Assembly: GCA_001275005.1 (NCBI GenBank)
Contig: JWZX01003397.1
Span: forward strand, 1 to 56,797
Origin: Chrysochromulina tobinii
Lineage: Eukaryota > Haptophyta > Prymnesiales > Chrysochromulinaceae
Length of the DNA stretch: 56,797 nt
Direction: 5' to 3'
Notes under the pieces: generated by a model
What the model was told of the DNA's origin: nothing
Databases searched by the model: none
What the model saw: the letters and a program-made list of their open reading frames with translations, nothing else
Position numbers and translations under genes: made by a program
Shown here: piece after piece, positions 49,481-56,797 of the stretch
Layout of the letters: every line of letters starts with the position of its first letter
Position numbering within the stretch: position 1 is the first letter of the stretch

Positions 49481-50025
49481 TGGCATAGGAAGCACGACGG
49501 AGGGCCACACACAGAGCCTGTGACCTTCGTACACCCCTGTGGACGACAACCTTTCAAAGTACGTTGGCGAGAATGGCATGGTCCTCTCGAAGGAAGAGCG
49601 AGCTCGCAACCGAGCTGCTGCGCACACCTGCCGCCTACTGCCGCCGTCCAAGAACGCTCTGTGCTGCCGCCGCGGTGTGTTAAACGGTGTGTTAAATGGT
49701 TCCGAGGCTGGGGTTGACGCGCGTGGCTCTTGCCGCGCCGCGCACACGCCCGAGGTGCCCGGCACCTTGCGTGTACCTCTACCAGCTCTTGACTCATGTA
49801 AACAACTTTTCCCCCTCACGAACGGGGAACACAATATTCAGGTCGTCGCACGGACGCATACGGTAGCTGCTAGGGTAGCTGCGCTAGAGCGGCGCTCCTG
49901 TGGGAAAATAAACTAAGGACGAGCCAGACATGTACCAGTTGGTTAGGTGGGTTCGATCCACTCTTTGAGTTGCAGGAACTTCACAAACAGGCAAGAACAG
50001 GGTGTGAACCCGGTGTGACCGCAAA
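49481..50025. other. Intergenic, nothing recognised
   Basis: No coding domain. A short stretch at 49939-49964 resembles D-arm and T-arm sequence of a tRNA but is too short to fold as one. Confidence 0.4.
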
Positions 50026-50445
50026 ATGAGTGAAAGCGATGGAGACGCCGCAGCGATGAGCTTCCCCCTCGAAATAATCGGCATCGTGTCAGCCGTACTG
50101 CTGTGCGCGGTGGTCCTCATTGTTTGCCGAATCTGGAAGCGCAATCGGTACTACAAGAAGGTGCAGCACTCGCTCGATGAAGAGGAGCGCGCCTTCCAGG
50201 AGACGCTTGCGCGCGGCTACAACGATGAGCAGCATCTTGATGGTGGAGACCACGAGAGGCTTCAGATGCTCGAGACATATCTGCAGATGCAGGCGGAGGC
50301 TGGCGGCGCAGATGGGGCGACGTTTCGCAGAGGGAGCACAGAACTGCCCATGCCGACGCATCCTGAAGACGTCGATAAATTCATGCAGGAACTAGCGGCA
50401 GCAGCCTCGGGAGACGGAGATGAGGACGGCCCACAGAGGATCTGA
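50026..50445 (+). CDS. Small single-span membrane protein, unknown
   Basis: The 139-residue protein has one hydrophobic span at about 14-34 (LEIIGIVSAVLLCAVVLIVC), then a basic stop-transfer (RIWKRNRYYKK). An acidic helical tail follows (HSLDEEERAFQETLARGYN, LQMLETYLQMQAEA). The layout is a type III membrane protein with a cytosolic tail. No family is recognised; the charge pattern supports a real gene. Confidence 0.55.
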   Translation: MSESDGDAAAMSFPLEIIGIVSAVLLCAVVLIVCRIWKRNRYYKKVQHSLDEEERAFQETLARGYNDEQHLDGGDHERLQMLETYLQMQAEAGGADGATFRRGSTELPMPTHPEDVDKFMQELAAAASGDGDEDGPQRI

Positions 50446-50857
50446 CGTGAGGGTATGTGTGCACCTGCATGAGCGTGGCGGTACGGTTCTGCCCTTCTCC
50501 TCTATCCAAAGTGACCCGGATCCACCGATGCGCATGAATTTTGTGGCGCGTCCGGCCCCGCGGCGGATGGCCGGTAAAGCGGTAAACACTAATCTATCCC
50601 CCGGGTCTATTACGCTTTACTAGCGAACATGTCCGAGGAGTTTACGAGCATCTCATGCCACGTGTGTGTGTGTCTCAGACACCACTTAACACAGCATCTC
50701 GGTTGTATGGTTGTATACATAGTCCGGCATACGCCATATCACGTCGACCGCCCGCTGCGTGAAAGATGGCGATTTCGCAAGCGCTCCACGGGACGGAGAA
50801 CCTCGAGCCCGAATCAGCGCTCTTCGATCGTGCGTGCGCAGTCCGAGCTCCGGAGCC
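50446..50857. other. Convergent intergenic region
   Basis: Between the small membrane protein and the EF-hand gene 3' ends. Nothing recognised. Confidence 0.35.
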
Positions 50858-51913
50858 TCAGTCGTGCTGCAGGCTCCTGACCGTCATTACGTCGTTGAGG
50901 TAGCCTGGCAACGCGCGGTCCCGCCGCAGGCTGGCCTCGCGCGCGGCCACTTTCTCCGGCAAGAAGACGATATCCTGCGCCCACGCGCGCTCGCGCTGCC
51001 GGCTGAAGGCGCTCTCGCGATACACCTGAACCTCTCTGCGCATAGGGAAGGGTTCGAGGCGCTCGAGGGCGTTCTGCTTCGACGTGGCCGCCTTGCTGCG
51101 ATATGCGCTCAGCTGCTTCTCACGACGTGTGTCGCGTCGGTGCAGCCGGGTGCGCTTCTCGTCCTCATACTCCCTCTCCACCACGCGCGCGTGCTCCTCG
51201 ATCTCGCCCCGGTGCTTTGTGAGCCAGAAGTCATAAATGGCTGCTTTGCGCTGTGCGCTAGCTGCAGCCTGGCTCATGCGCGCTGGCGCTGTCTGCGGCC
51301 GCACGAGCGCCGACTTGACCAAGATCGATTCGGGTTTCGACATGAGCTCACCACGTTGCACCACAAACGACGGGTTCGCCCGCGCTTCACGCGCCGCCGC
51401 CGCAAGTCGCTCGATCCGATCGTTAGCGGCGAGCACTGCTGCTGATGGTGGCGGCTTCGCCCCGGGCTCGTTGAGTCCGCGCTGCCGCTCAAAGTCGAAG
51501 ATCAGTTCATTGACCTCGGCGCACGCGACGCGGTTCTCTATTCGGAGCCGCTCGAGCTGCGCTTTCGTCGGTGGCTTCTTAGCCTTCGGAGAGCCCCCCT
51601 TCAGGCGGCCATCCCGTGCGGCAAGGAGGGCTTGCTGCAGCTCTCCAAACTCTAGAACGCCGTTGCCGTCCGGGTCGAGCATGTCAAAGAGCTGATCGAC
51701 CTCTCTAGGTGACGCGTTTATGCCTAGCTTGTGCAGTGCGAATTTCATCTCACCCTTGGAGATGCATCCATCAAAGTTGGTGTCCGCGTCTCGGAAAAAG
51801 TCAAGGACCCGAGCGTGGTTAGCGGCGAGGATCGCCGTCAGATTGCCGGGCAGCCCCGCGACTCCTTGCTCCTCGACCGCTGCCCGCTGCTCCTCGGTGA
51901 TGAGAAACCCCAT
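50858..51913 (-). CDS. EF-hand protein with charged C-terminal helices, probably cytoskeletal
   Basis: The 351-residue protein has two clear EF-hands: DADTNFDGCISKGE (about 42-55) and DPDGNGVLEFGE (about 79-90). A basic Pro/Lys linker follows, then FDFERQRGLNEPG-like and long charged helices (KHRGEIEEHARVVEREYEDE, RREKQLSAYRSKAATSKQ). The C-terminus (VFLPEKVAAREASLRRDRALPG) is also helical. Hands plus a charged coiled tail resemble the EF-hand gene at 3199. Calcium-dependent binding to a cytoskeletal structure is inferred. No intron is visible. Divergent from the membrane kinase gene. Confidence 0.78.
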   Translation of the reverse strand: MGFLITEEQRAAVEEQGVAGLPGNLTAILAANHARVLDFFRDADTNFDGCISKGEMKFALHKLGINASPREVDQLFDMLDPDGNGVLEFGELQQALLAARDGRLKGGSPKAKKPPTKAQLERLRIENRVACAEVNELIFDFERQRGLNEPGAKPPPSAAVLAANDRIERLAAAAREARANPSFVVQRGELMSKPESILVKSALVRPQTAPARMSQAAASAQRKAAIYDFWLTKHRGEIEEHARVVEREYEDEKRTRLHRRDTRREKQLSAYRSKAATSKQNALERLEPFPMRREVQVYRESAFSRQRERAWAQDIVFLPEKVAAREASLRRDRALPGYLNDVMTVRSLQHD

Positions 51914-52128
51914 CGCTGCAGCCTAAAACGACGACGCGCCAAGGACCGACAACCCTCTTGGGTTGGACGGTCTGCTTCAGCTTCAACGTCCGGGAACTCG
52001 TAACGTCGGCCTATCCGGATACGACAAGTCCTACGACTAGGCTGACGGTCATTCCACTTTCGACCAGTACATGAATCTCCTTTTGCGCAGAATGTGGAGC
52101 GTGATCGTTCTGCCCATGAAACTGTCCC

Positions 52129-54432
52129 ATGGATGCAATTTGTGGTCGGCCCGGTGACTACTCTCTCGAGGACTCGACCTGCCTATGCCGTCCGAGCTAC
52201 CGCTTCGAAGGCATCAGCCTGGAGCACGGCACACTTGGCATCGTGCAGCTGGCCAAGGCCGCGTATCTGATCGTGTGGCTGCGCATGCATCGACGTGGTG
52301 CGGTACATGACAGCTCCGAGCACAGCAGCCTGATGGTGCTGCCCGTGTACGCACGCTTCCTCAAGTTCGAGGTATGGAACTGCGTGGTTTGGGGCATCTT
52401 TATGGTGTGCCAGGCTTGGTACGACCAGAAGATGCCGAGGGAGATCACACGGCTTGAAACGGCCGTGCTGCAACTCTGTCGGTACGTGAGCACATTCACT
52501 TGGGCCTTCTACACGGAAGGCGTTTTCCTCTTCATGTGCTCCGATTCGGCGGGCGCCGAGTCACTCCGCACGTCAGTACGCGTTGGCGCGTTGTGGGCGT
52601 CGCTCCTTGCGGCAGGCTGCGCGCTGCTCTGGCTGCGGTGGGCAGGCTGCTCGACGCCACCCGAGCACTGGCTGCTGCAACTCTTTTGGGTGGGCGCGTG
52701 GGTGCCCTACTGGATGCGGCTCGTGCTAATGCTACCGCTGTATTCCACGGCCGCGCTCGTGCTCGCGGTGCGCCAGCGACAGCTCGCCTGGGAACGTGGC
52801 GCGCTGCCGCTCGCGCTCTTTCATGCATCGTCGGCCTTGCTCTTTGTGCTGCCCAAGATGGCGCTGGGAGTCTTCACCTCGTCGTGGCTTGTATCGGATG
52901 CGATCGCCTTGCCGCTCGCCTGGATCGCGTACACGCCCTTCCTCACATGGGTGCTCGCGCGCGACTCCCGCTACTGGTCGCGCTGCGGCTTCACCGCATG
53001 CCTAATGGGCGACGCCACGGCCGGCAGGGTGGCCACTGCTCCGCACCGTGTGCCGCTGCTTGCTGCGCGTTCGTCGGGCAGCGGCTTTGCACCTCGCTTC
53101 ATCATCGTCGACCCGTCCAAGTTGCGCTTCGGCGTGCGTATAGGGCAAGGGTCCTCGTCGATCGTCTCGGCGGCTACTCTCTACGGCGAATTGGTGGCAG
53201 TCAAACAAATGGAGGTGAGTCGGCTCACGCGCGAGTTCGCCTCGATGTTCCTCACCGAGGCAGAATGCCTCTCGCACTGCCGGCACCCACACATCGTGCG
53301 ATTCGTGGGCGGGTGTGTGGCACCACCACTCGTGTGCCTCGTGATGGAGCAGTGCGAGTCCTCGGTACATCGGCTGGTGCACCCGCGCCGCTCGGCGGCC
53401 GCGCGCCACATGCGCCTCGCGCCGCTACCCGACAAGGTGGTGTGCGAGCTGCTGCGTGGCGTCGTGTCGGGCATGGCCTTCCTGCATGACGTGATGGGCA
53501 TCACGCACGGCGACCTCAAACCGCTCAATATGCTGCTGCGTGGCAACTGCGTGAAGCTGTGCGACTTCGGATCGTCGCGCCTTCTGCAACACGACTTGTC
53601 CGAGCTCGCCTTCTCGGCCACACTGCCCTACATGGCGCCCGAGCTCCTCGTGCCCGCATCCAGTACAGCGTCCAATACAGCGTCCAGTACAGCGTCCAGT
53701 ACAGCGTCCAGTACAGCGCCCATACCCAGCGCCGCAACGGCCTCTGCGGCCCGTGGCAGCGCAGATGGTGAGGGCCGTAGCTTGGCGGGAGCGGCGGCGA
53801 CGGCGGCCCCGAATGCAGAGCGGCTCAAAGCGGGACTTAAGGCAGGCTCTGGCGTTGGGTACGCGATCGACGTGTACAGCTTCGGCGTGTGCGTCTGGGA
53901 AATATGTGTGCGCGAGTACCCTTGGCACGCGCTGCTCGAGGCTGGCAAGGTGGACGAGCTCAAGCGCCGTGTGGGCACGCTCGCTGATCGGCCGGAGGAG
54001 GAACACGACGACCCGATCCCGATCACGCCGCCCCTACGCGCACTCATTGAGGCGTGCTGGCGACAGGAGCCCTCAGAACGCCCCGCCTTCAGGCAGCTCG
54101 ATACTCTGGACTTCGAGGTCATCAGCCGCGGGGGTCCCGCCGCCCTTCGGCTCATCGCTCAGGCGGTCGGCCAACCGTCATCGTCGCTCCTTCCGCCCAG
54201 CTTCACAGATGTGGAGAGCATCTACCAGGGGCCTTTGCCGCCTTTGCCGCCTTTGCCGCCTTTGCCGTCTTTACCGCCGCCGCCGCCGCTGCCGCCGCTG
54301 AACGCGCTCACTGCCGTTGCAGAGAACGCGGGCAGATCGCCAGTGTGCCAGTCCGCCTATCTTCGCGCTGACAGCCCGGGGCGAATTCCCCGCATATCTT
54401 CGCCGGATGAGAGCTTCATGGTTGGTCGATGA
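52129..54432 (+). CDS. Multi-span membrane TKL-type protein kinase
   Basis: The 767-residue protein has about six to seven hydrophobic segments before residue 290: LGIVQLAKAAYLIVWL, CVVWGIFMVCQAW, TFTWAFYTEGVFLFM, VGALWASLLAAGCALLWL, LQLFWVGAWVPYW, VLMLPLYSTAALVLAV and ALFHASSALLFVLPKM. This receptor-like region faces a cytosolic kinase domain. The kinase has IGQGSSSIVSAATL, ELVAVKQM (VAIK-Lys), THGDLKPLNMLL (HxD with Gly), CDFGSSRLL (DFG), YMAPELL and YSFGVCVWEICVREYPW. The PxL/xxLP-rich C-terminus has PLPPLPPLPPLP repeats. TKL-type features are the HGDLKxxN loop and SFGVCVWE helix. A tandem repeat expands the segment after APE (STASNTASSTAS). Such multi-span kinases are typical of some protists. 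The ligand is unknown. Confidence 0.8.
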   Translation: MDAICGRPGDYSLEDSTCLCRPSYRFEGISLEHGTLGIVQLAKAAYLIVWLRMHRRGAVHDSSEHSSLMVLPVYARFLKFEVWNCVVWGIFMVCQAWYDQKMPREITRLETAVLQLCRYVSTFTWAFYTEGVFLFMCSDSAGAESLRTSVRVGALWASLLAAGCALLWLRWAGCSTPPEHWLLQLFWVGAWVPYWMRLVLMLPLYSTAALVLAVRQRQLAWERGALPLALFHASSALLFVLPKMALGVFTSSWLVSDAIALPLAWIAYTPFLTWVLARDSRYWSRCGFTACLMGDATAGRVATAPHRVPLLAARSSGSGFAPRFIIVDPSKLRFGVRIGQGSSSIVSAATLYGELVAVKQMEVSRLTREFASMFLTEAECLSHCRHPHIVRFVGGCVAPPLVCLVMEQCESSVHRLVHPRRSAAARHMRLAPLPDKVVCELLRGVVSGMAFLHDVMGITHGDLKPLNMLLRGNCVKLCDFGSSRLLQHDLSELAFSATLPYMAPELLVPASSTASNTASSTASSTASSTAPIPSAATASAARGSADGEGRSLAGAAATAAPNAERLKAGLKAGSGVGYAIDVYSFGVCVWEICVREYPWHALLEAGKVDELKRRVGTLADRPEEEHDDPIPITPPLRALIEACWRQEPSERPAFRQLDTLDFEVISRGGPAALRLIAQAVGQPSSSLLPPSFTDVESIYQGPLPPLPPLPPLPSLPPPPPLPPLNALTAVAENAGRSPVCQSAYLRADSPGRIPRISSPDESFMVGR
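53659..53718 (+). repeat. 12-bp tandem repeat in kinase gene
   Basis: Five units of TCCAGTACAGCG (one with A for G) encode the STAS/NTAS stretch inserted just after the APE motif. In-frame unit length keeps the kinase open. Confidence 0.8.
54233..54280 (+). repeat. 9-bp tandem repeat in kinase gene
   Basis: GCCTTTGCC-type units encode PLPPLPPLPPLPS near the C-terminus, a short proline/leucine linker likely to bind SH3/WW-like or profilin-like partners. Confidence 0.6.
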
Positions 54433-55362
54433 CGTTGACGAGCCGACTCAGCCGAGCAACCGACTGCCGAGCGCTGATGAATCCCTGGTACCGACCGACA
54501 TTTGGCCGACATTGTAATTCGGTGACGAGGCGCTAACGAAGCGGCAGGGCGCCGGGGAGCGAGTAGGCTACCCAGGAGGCGCGCGCCCGCGCGGGCGGCG
54601 CACCCGATGCCTTACCGATGCCTCGACCCGCATCGCCCGCGGACAACCGCACCGTGAACGGAAAGTGAACGGACGACGTGAGACGTTGGTTACGGTGTCG
54701 TTCGGCCCGCGCTTCCCGGCCGCCGTAGGTCCGTTGTTTCCGCCTCTGCCCTTTCGCCCCCGCGTTCCCCGGGGAAGTCCCCGGCGCGGGGCCCGAGTAG
54801 GGCTCCCCGAGGGGCCGGTGCAGACCGGCACGCGGCAGTGCGGGACGACGCCAGTCGCCAGAAGCAGAACGCAGAAGATCGTGTAACATTAGTCATTACA
54901 TACGTTATTCATAAATTATACCCCGTAATATGCGTTTTGACCTGCCGACATACGAGAGCGACTACAATGCGAAGATGTCCATGCACCGTGCTTCGTTTGA
55001 GGCGCGCGTAGCAGAGTGTGTCTCAGCGGAGCTCCTGGGAGGCGTTCTGACAGCCGTTATTCGTCATGGAGTTGGAGAGCAGGTGTTTCAGCGCGCGCCG
55101 AAACAGCATGATTGGAAAAGAACGACGACCGTGCGAGAATCGTGCTGGGACCGCGCGCGCATGGTTTGATTCCATGTGGCTCGACGCCTCGTCGTCGAAT
55201 GAGCGCCCCGATCCTGTCCTCCCCTGTGCCAGTGCCGTCCGTGGCGCGAGAGCACTCCACCTTGCTGAATCTTCTGAATCCGTAACCTGCTGTATCTGAA
55301 GTCTGCTCTGTAGTTGGCGCTGCTGAACCCCACACCAAACCCGCGGGCCGATCGCTAGGTGA
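54433..55362. other. Convergent intergenic region with one weak open frame
   Basis: A short AT-rich patch lies at 54885-54930. A 79-residue frame follows (54930-55169, beginning MRFDLPTYESDYNAK). It is not convincing as a gene on its own and could be an exon of an unmodelled transcript. The rest is GC-rich and unrecognised. Confidence 0.3.
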
Positions 55363-56797
55363 TCACTGGGTTTTCCCCTTGCCGTCGGCATTCAGGCCGG
55401 CGGTCAGCGCACGCAGTTGGCTCGCCATGGACGTGGACGCGGGCGTGGCGGGCACAGGCTCGGGTACCACCCGGCTGCTCTTGCTGCCAAGGGCACGGAC
55501 AAATGGCGACACACCCGAGCCCGCGTCGCCCTCGACTGGCGGCGAGTCTGAAGGATCAGCCTTAAACGGCGACACGGGAGAAGAGGAGGGCTGAGCGCGT
55601 TCTGCTGGGGCGTAGAGCTCCTTTGGCGCCTTTTTGCCAGTGAGGCTGCTCATGAGCTTAGCGGTCGCAGCGGCGCGCTTCTGCTCGACGGCGTTGAGCA
55701 CTTTGGACTCTCTGAGTTCCTTGGTCACGATCGCCTGGGCCATATCCTGGCCCGTGGCTTTTGCGGTGCGCTTGACAACAAACTCCTTCCCCTCCTCAGT
55801 CATGCGGCGCACGTTGGCCTTTCGCTTGAGCGCCGTGCGCACCAGCTTCATGCTGCGGTCGCGCGTCGAACGCATGAAGGGTGCGCGAACCAGAAAATAA
55901 CCGAGGACCTTGAGGCCGATAAGGAAGAGCATGGGTGGCAGCACGGCGCGCCAGTAGATCAGGATCGTGCGCAAGAGCCCTGTCTTGCCCATCTCCGTCT
56001 TGAACTCGTTCACGCATTCGAAGGAGGTCGGCAGCGCGCGCCCGAGCGGCAGCGGCCTCCATGCATCTGTGTAGTCGTTCCAGTTGTTCGTGGGCGTGGG
56101 CTCGTAGTAGTCGACGATCGAGTACTGGTCGTTGGCCGGGATAAAGCGTTGGCAGCCGGGGCCCCACGACTGGTTGACCTCGGTGCGGTGCTCGCGGCCG
56201 CCCCGCGTCTCGCACGGGAGGAGCTCGTCGCACTCGGGGTACAGGAAGCGCAGCCCGTCGGCGTCGTCCATGGTTGGGCACGTTTGACGTGGCCACCCAT
56301 TGTAGAGCCCCTCTGGAAGGGGCTGGTTCATCACTGAGGCCTCCGCGGGCTTCGAGCCGTATGTCAGGGGGAGGATCCTGACGCCCTGCGTCGGGTGCGA
56401 GCAGTTGTAGCCCCGTTCGCGTTGCGCAAGGCTCTGGAAGATGAATTGCGGCGGCGGCGCCGGCGGCGGCGTATTGAACGGCGGTGGCGGGGCGGGGGGT
56501 GCTCTCGGCTTGAGCGGCGGCGGGCGAGGCGGCGGCGAGGGCGGCGGCGGCCGGCGCGGAACTGGCGGCGGCGGTGGCATTCTAGGGCTCGGTGGAGGCG
56601 GCGACCTGATCCAGGGACGTAGTGGCGAGGGTGGTGGAGGCGAGGGTGGAGGTGGCGACGGCGGTGGAGACGGCGGTGGTGGAGGACACGGACTCGGTGG
56701 CGGCCTCCTCGGCCCAGGGACGAGGGGCGGGTCGGGCGGCGGCGGCATCGGCGGCGGCGGCGACGGCGGTGGCGGCGGTCTGGGCGGCGGCGCGGGC
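55363..56797 (-). CDS. C-terminal part of proline-rich membrane protein with metzincin-like end (5' end outside window)
   Basis: The frame is still open at 56797, so the start lies beyond the window. Reading leftward: a very long Pro-rich region (PPPPSPPPP, PRPPP) to about 56460, then ERGYNCSHPTQGVRILPLTY and EASVMNQPLPEG. Next come TCPTMDDADGLRFLYPECDE, a Trp/Tyr-rich segment (DYYEPTPTNNWNDYTDAW), a hydrophobic span (IYWRAVLPPMLFLIGLKVLGYFLV) and a basic helical tail ending KGKTQ. ASVM followed by DADGLRFLYP resembles the Met-turn and last helix of metzincin metalloproteases (matrixin or M11 gametolysin type). The HExxH site is not seen and would have to lie upstream of the Pro-rich stretch. 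The Pro-rich stretch may be partly intron. Membrane-anchored protease is a tentative call. Confidence 0.45.
   Translation of the reverse strand, partial: PAPPPRPPPPPSPPPPMPPPPDPPLVPGPRRPPPSPCPPPPPSPPPSPPPPSPPPPSPLRPWIRSPPPPSPRMPPPPPVPRRPPPPSPPPRPPPLKPRAPPAPPPPFNTPPPAPPPQFIFQSLAQRERGYNCSHPTQGVRILPLTYGSKPAEASVMNQPLPEGLYNGWPRQTCPTMDDADGLRFLYPECDELLPCETRGGREHRTEVNQSWGPGCQRFIPANDQYSIVDYYEPTPTNNWNDYTDAWRPLPLGRALPTSFECVNEFKTEMGKTGLLRTILIYWRAVLPPMLFLIGLKVLGYFLVRAPFMRSTRDRSMKLVRTALKRKANVRRMTEEGKEFVVKRTAKATGQDMAQAIVTKELRESKVLNAVEQKRAAATAKLMSSLTGKKAPKELYAPAERAQPSSSPVSPFKADPSDSPPVEGDAGSGVSPFVRALGSKSSRVVPEPVPATPASTSMASQLRALTAGLNADGKGKTQ

Noticed and set aside
49939-49964. tRNA-like AGTTGGTTAGG / GGTTCGATCC
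   Set aside because: D-arm- and T-arm-like pieces are adjacent with no room for an anticodon arm, and no acceptor stem pairs.
54930-55169. 79-residue plus-strand frame as a gene
   Set aside because: Too short and without recognisable domain; listed only as an intergenic remark.

Overview
The window is nuclear DNA from a GC-rich, flagellated, photosynthetic protist. Single genes of 1-4 kb are packed closely on both strands, with only a few short introns (73-398 nt, GT...AG). Several products are eukaryote-only: kinesin-2, importin-7/8, a tubulin ligase-like glutamylase and a MORN protein. Three products start with an ER-type signal followed by a basic or hydroxylated stretch (FKBP at 9470, release factor 2 at 10964, DoxX-like protein at 24760). 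That is the bipartite presequence expected for a secondary red plastid. A haptophyte is my best guess; a stramenopile is the main alternative. This is inference from targeting style and base composition, not from a marker gene.

Layout. 1-2443: 5' part of an unknown SAM-like protein, then a mitochondrial L-2-hydroxyglutarate dehydrogenase (both minus). 3199-13472 (plus): a two-exon EF-hand protein, a long armadillo-repeat protein, a thylakoid-type FKBP (two exons), plastid release factor 2 and a small membrane coiled-coil protein. 14008-18037 (minus): a filamin-repeat protein, divergent from an EF-hand-like tandem-domain protein (18278-19414). 20201-25676 (minus): kinesin-2, a single-span membrane protein and a plastid DoxX-like protein, the last divergent from an ArsC-like arsenate reductase. 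26610-30320 (minus): a flagellar-type protein and a PLAC8 protein. 30663-33887 (plus): importin-7/8. 34490-36946 (minus): an alpha/beta-hydrolase fused to a UMPH-1 5'-nucleotidase. 37143-38415: two small proteins. 39180-48672: a cNMP-domain kinase (minus), a TTLL polyglutamylase (plus), a TPGS1-like polyglutamylase subunit (minus) and a 12-repeat MORN protein (minus). 48776-56797: a tail-anchored protein, a small single-span protein, an EF-hand protein, a multi-span membrane TKL kinase, and the C-terminal part of a proline-rich membrane protein with a metzincin-like Met-turn.

Functional themes. About ten genes fit a cilium or cytoskeleton role: EF-hand proteins, armadillo protein, filamin, EF-like tandem protein, kinesin-2, the 26610 protein, TTLL, TPGS1 and MORN. 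TTLL and TPGS1 are convergent neighbours and belong to the same tubulin-polyglutamylation process. A second theme is plastid function (FKBP, RF2, DoxX-like).

Most notable signals. Two introns in neighbouring divergent genes are built almost wholly of 10-bp tandem repeats. The palindrome TACATGTA occurs nine times, always outside coding sequence. A kinesin-2 stalk carries an alveolin-like charged repeat. A hydrolase is fused to a nucleotidase. A cNMP-domain kinase has altered HRD and DFG motifs. No rRNA, convincing tRNA, CRISPR array or transposase gene was seen.
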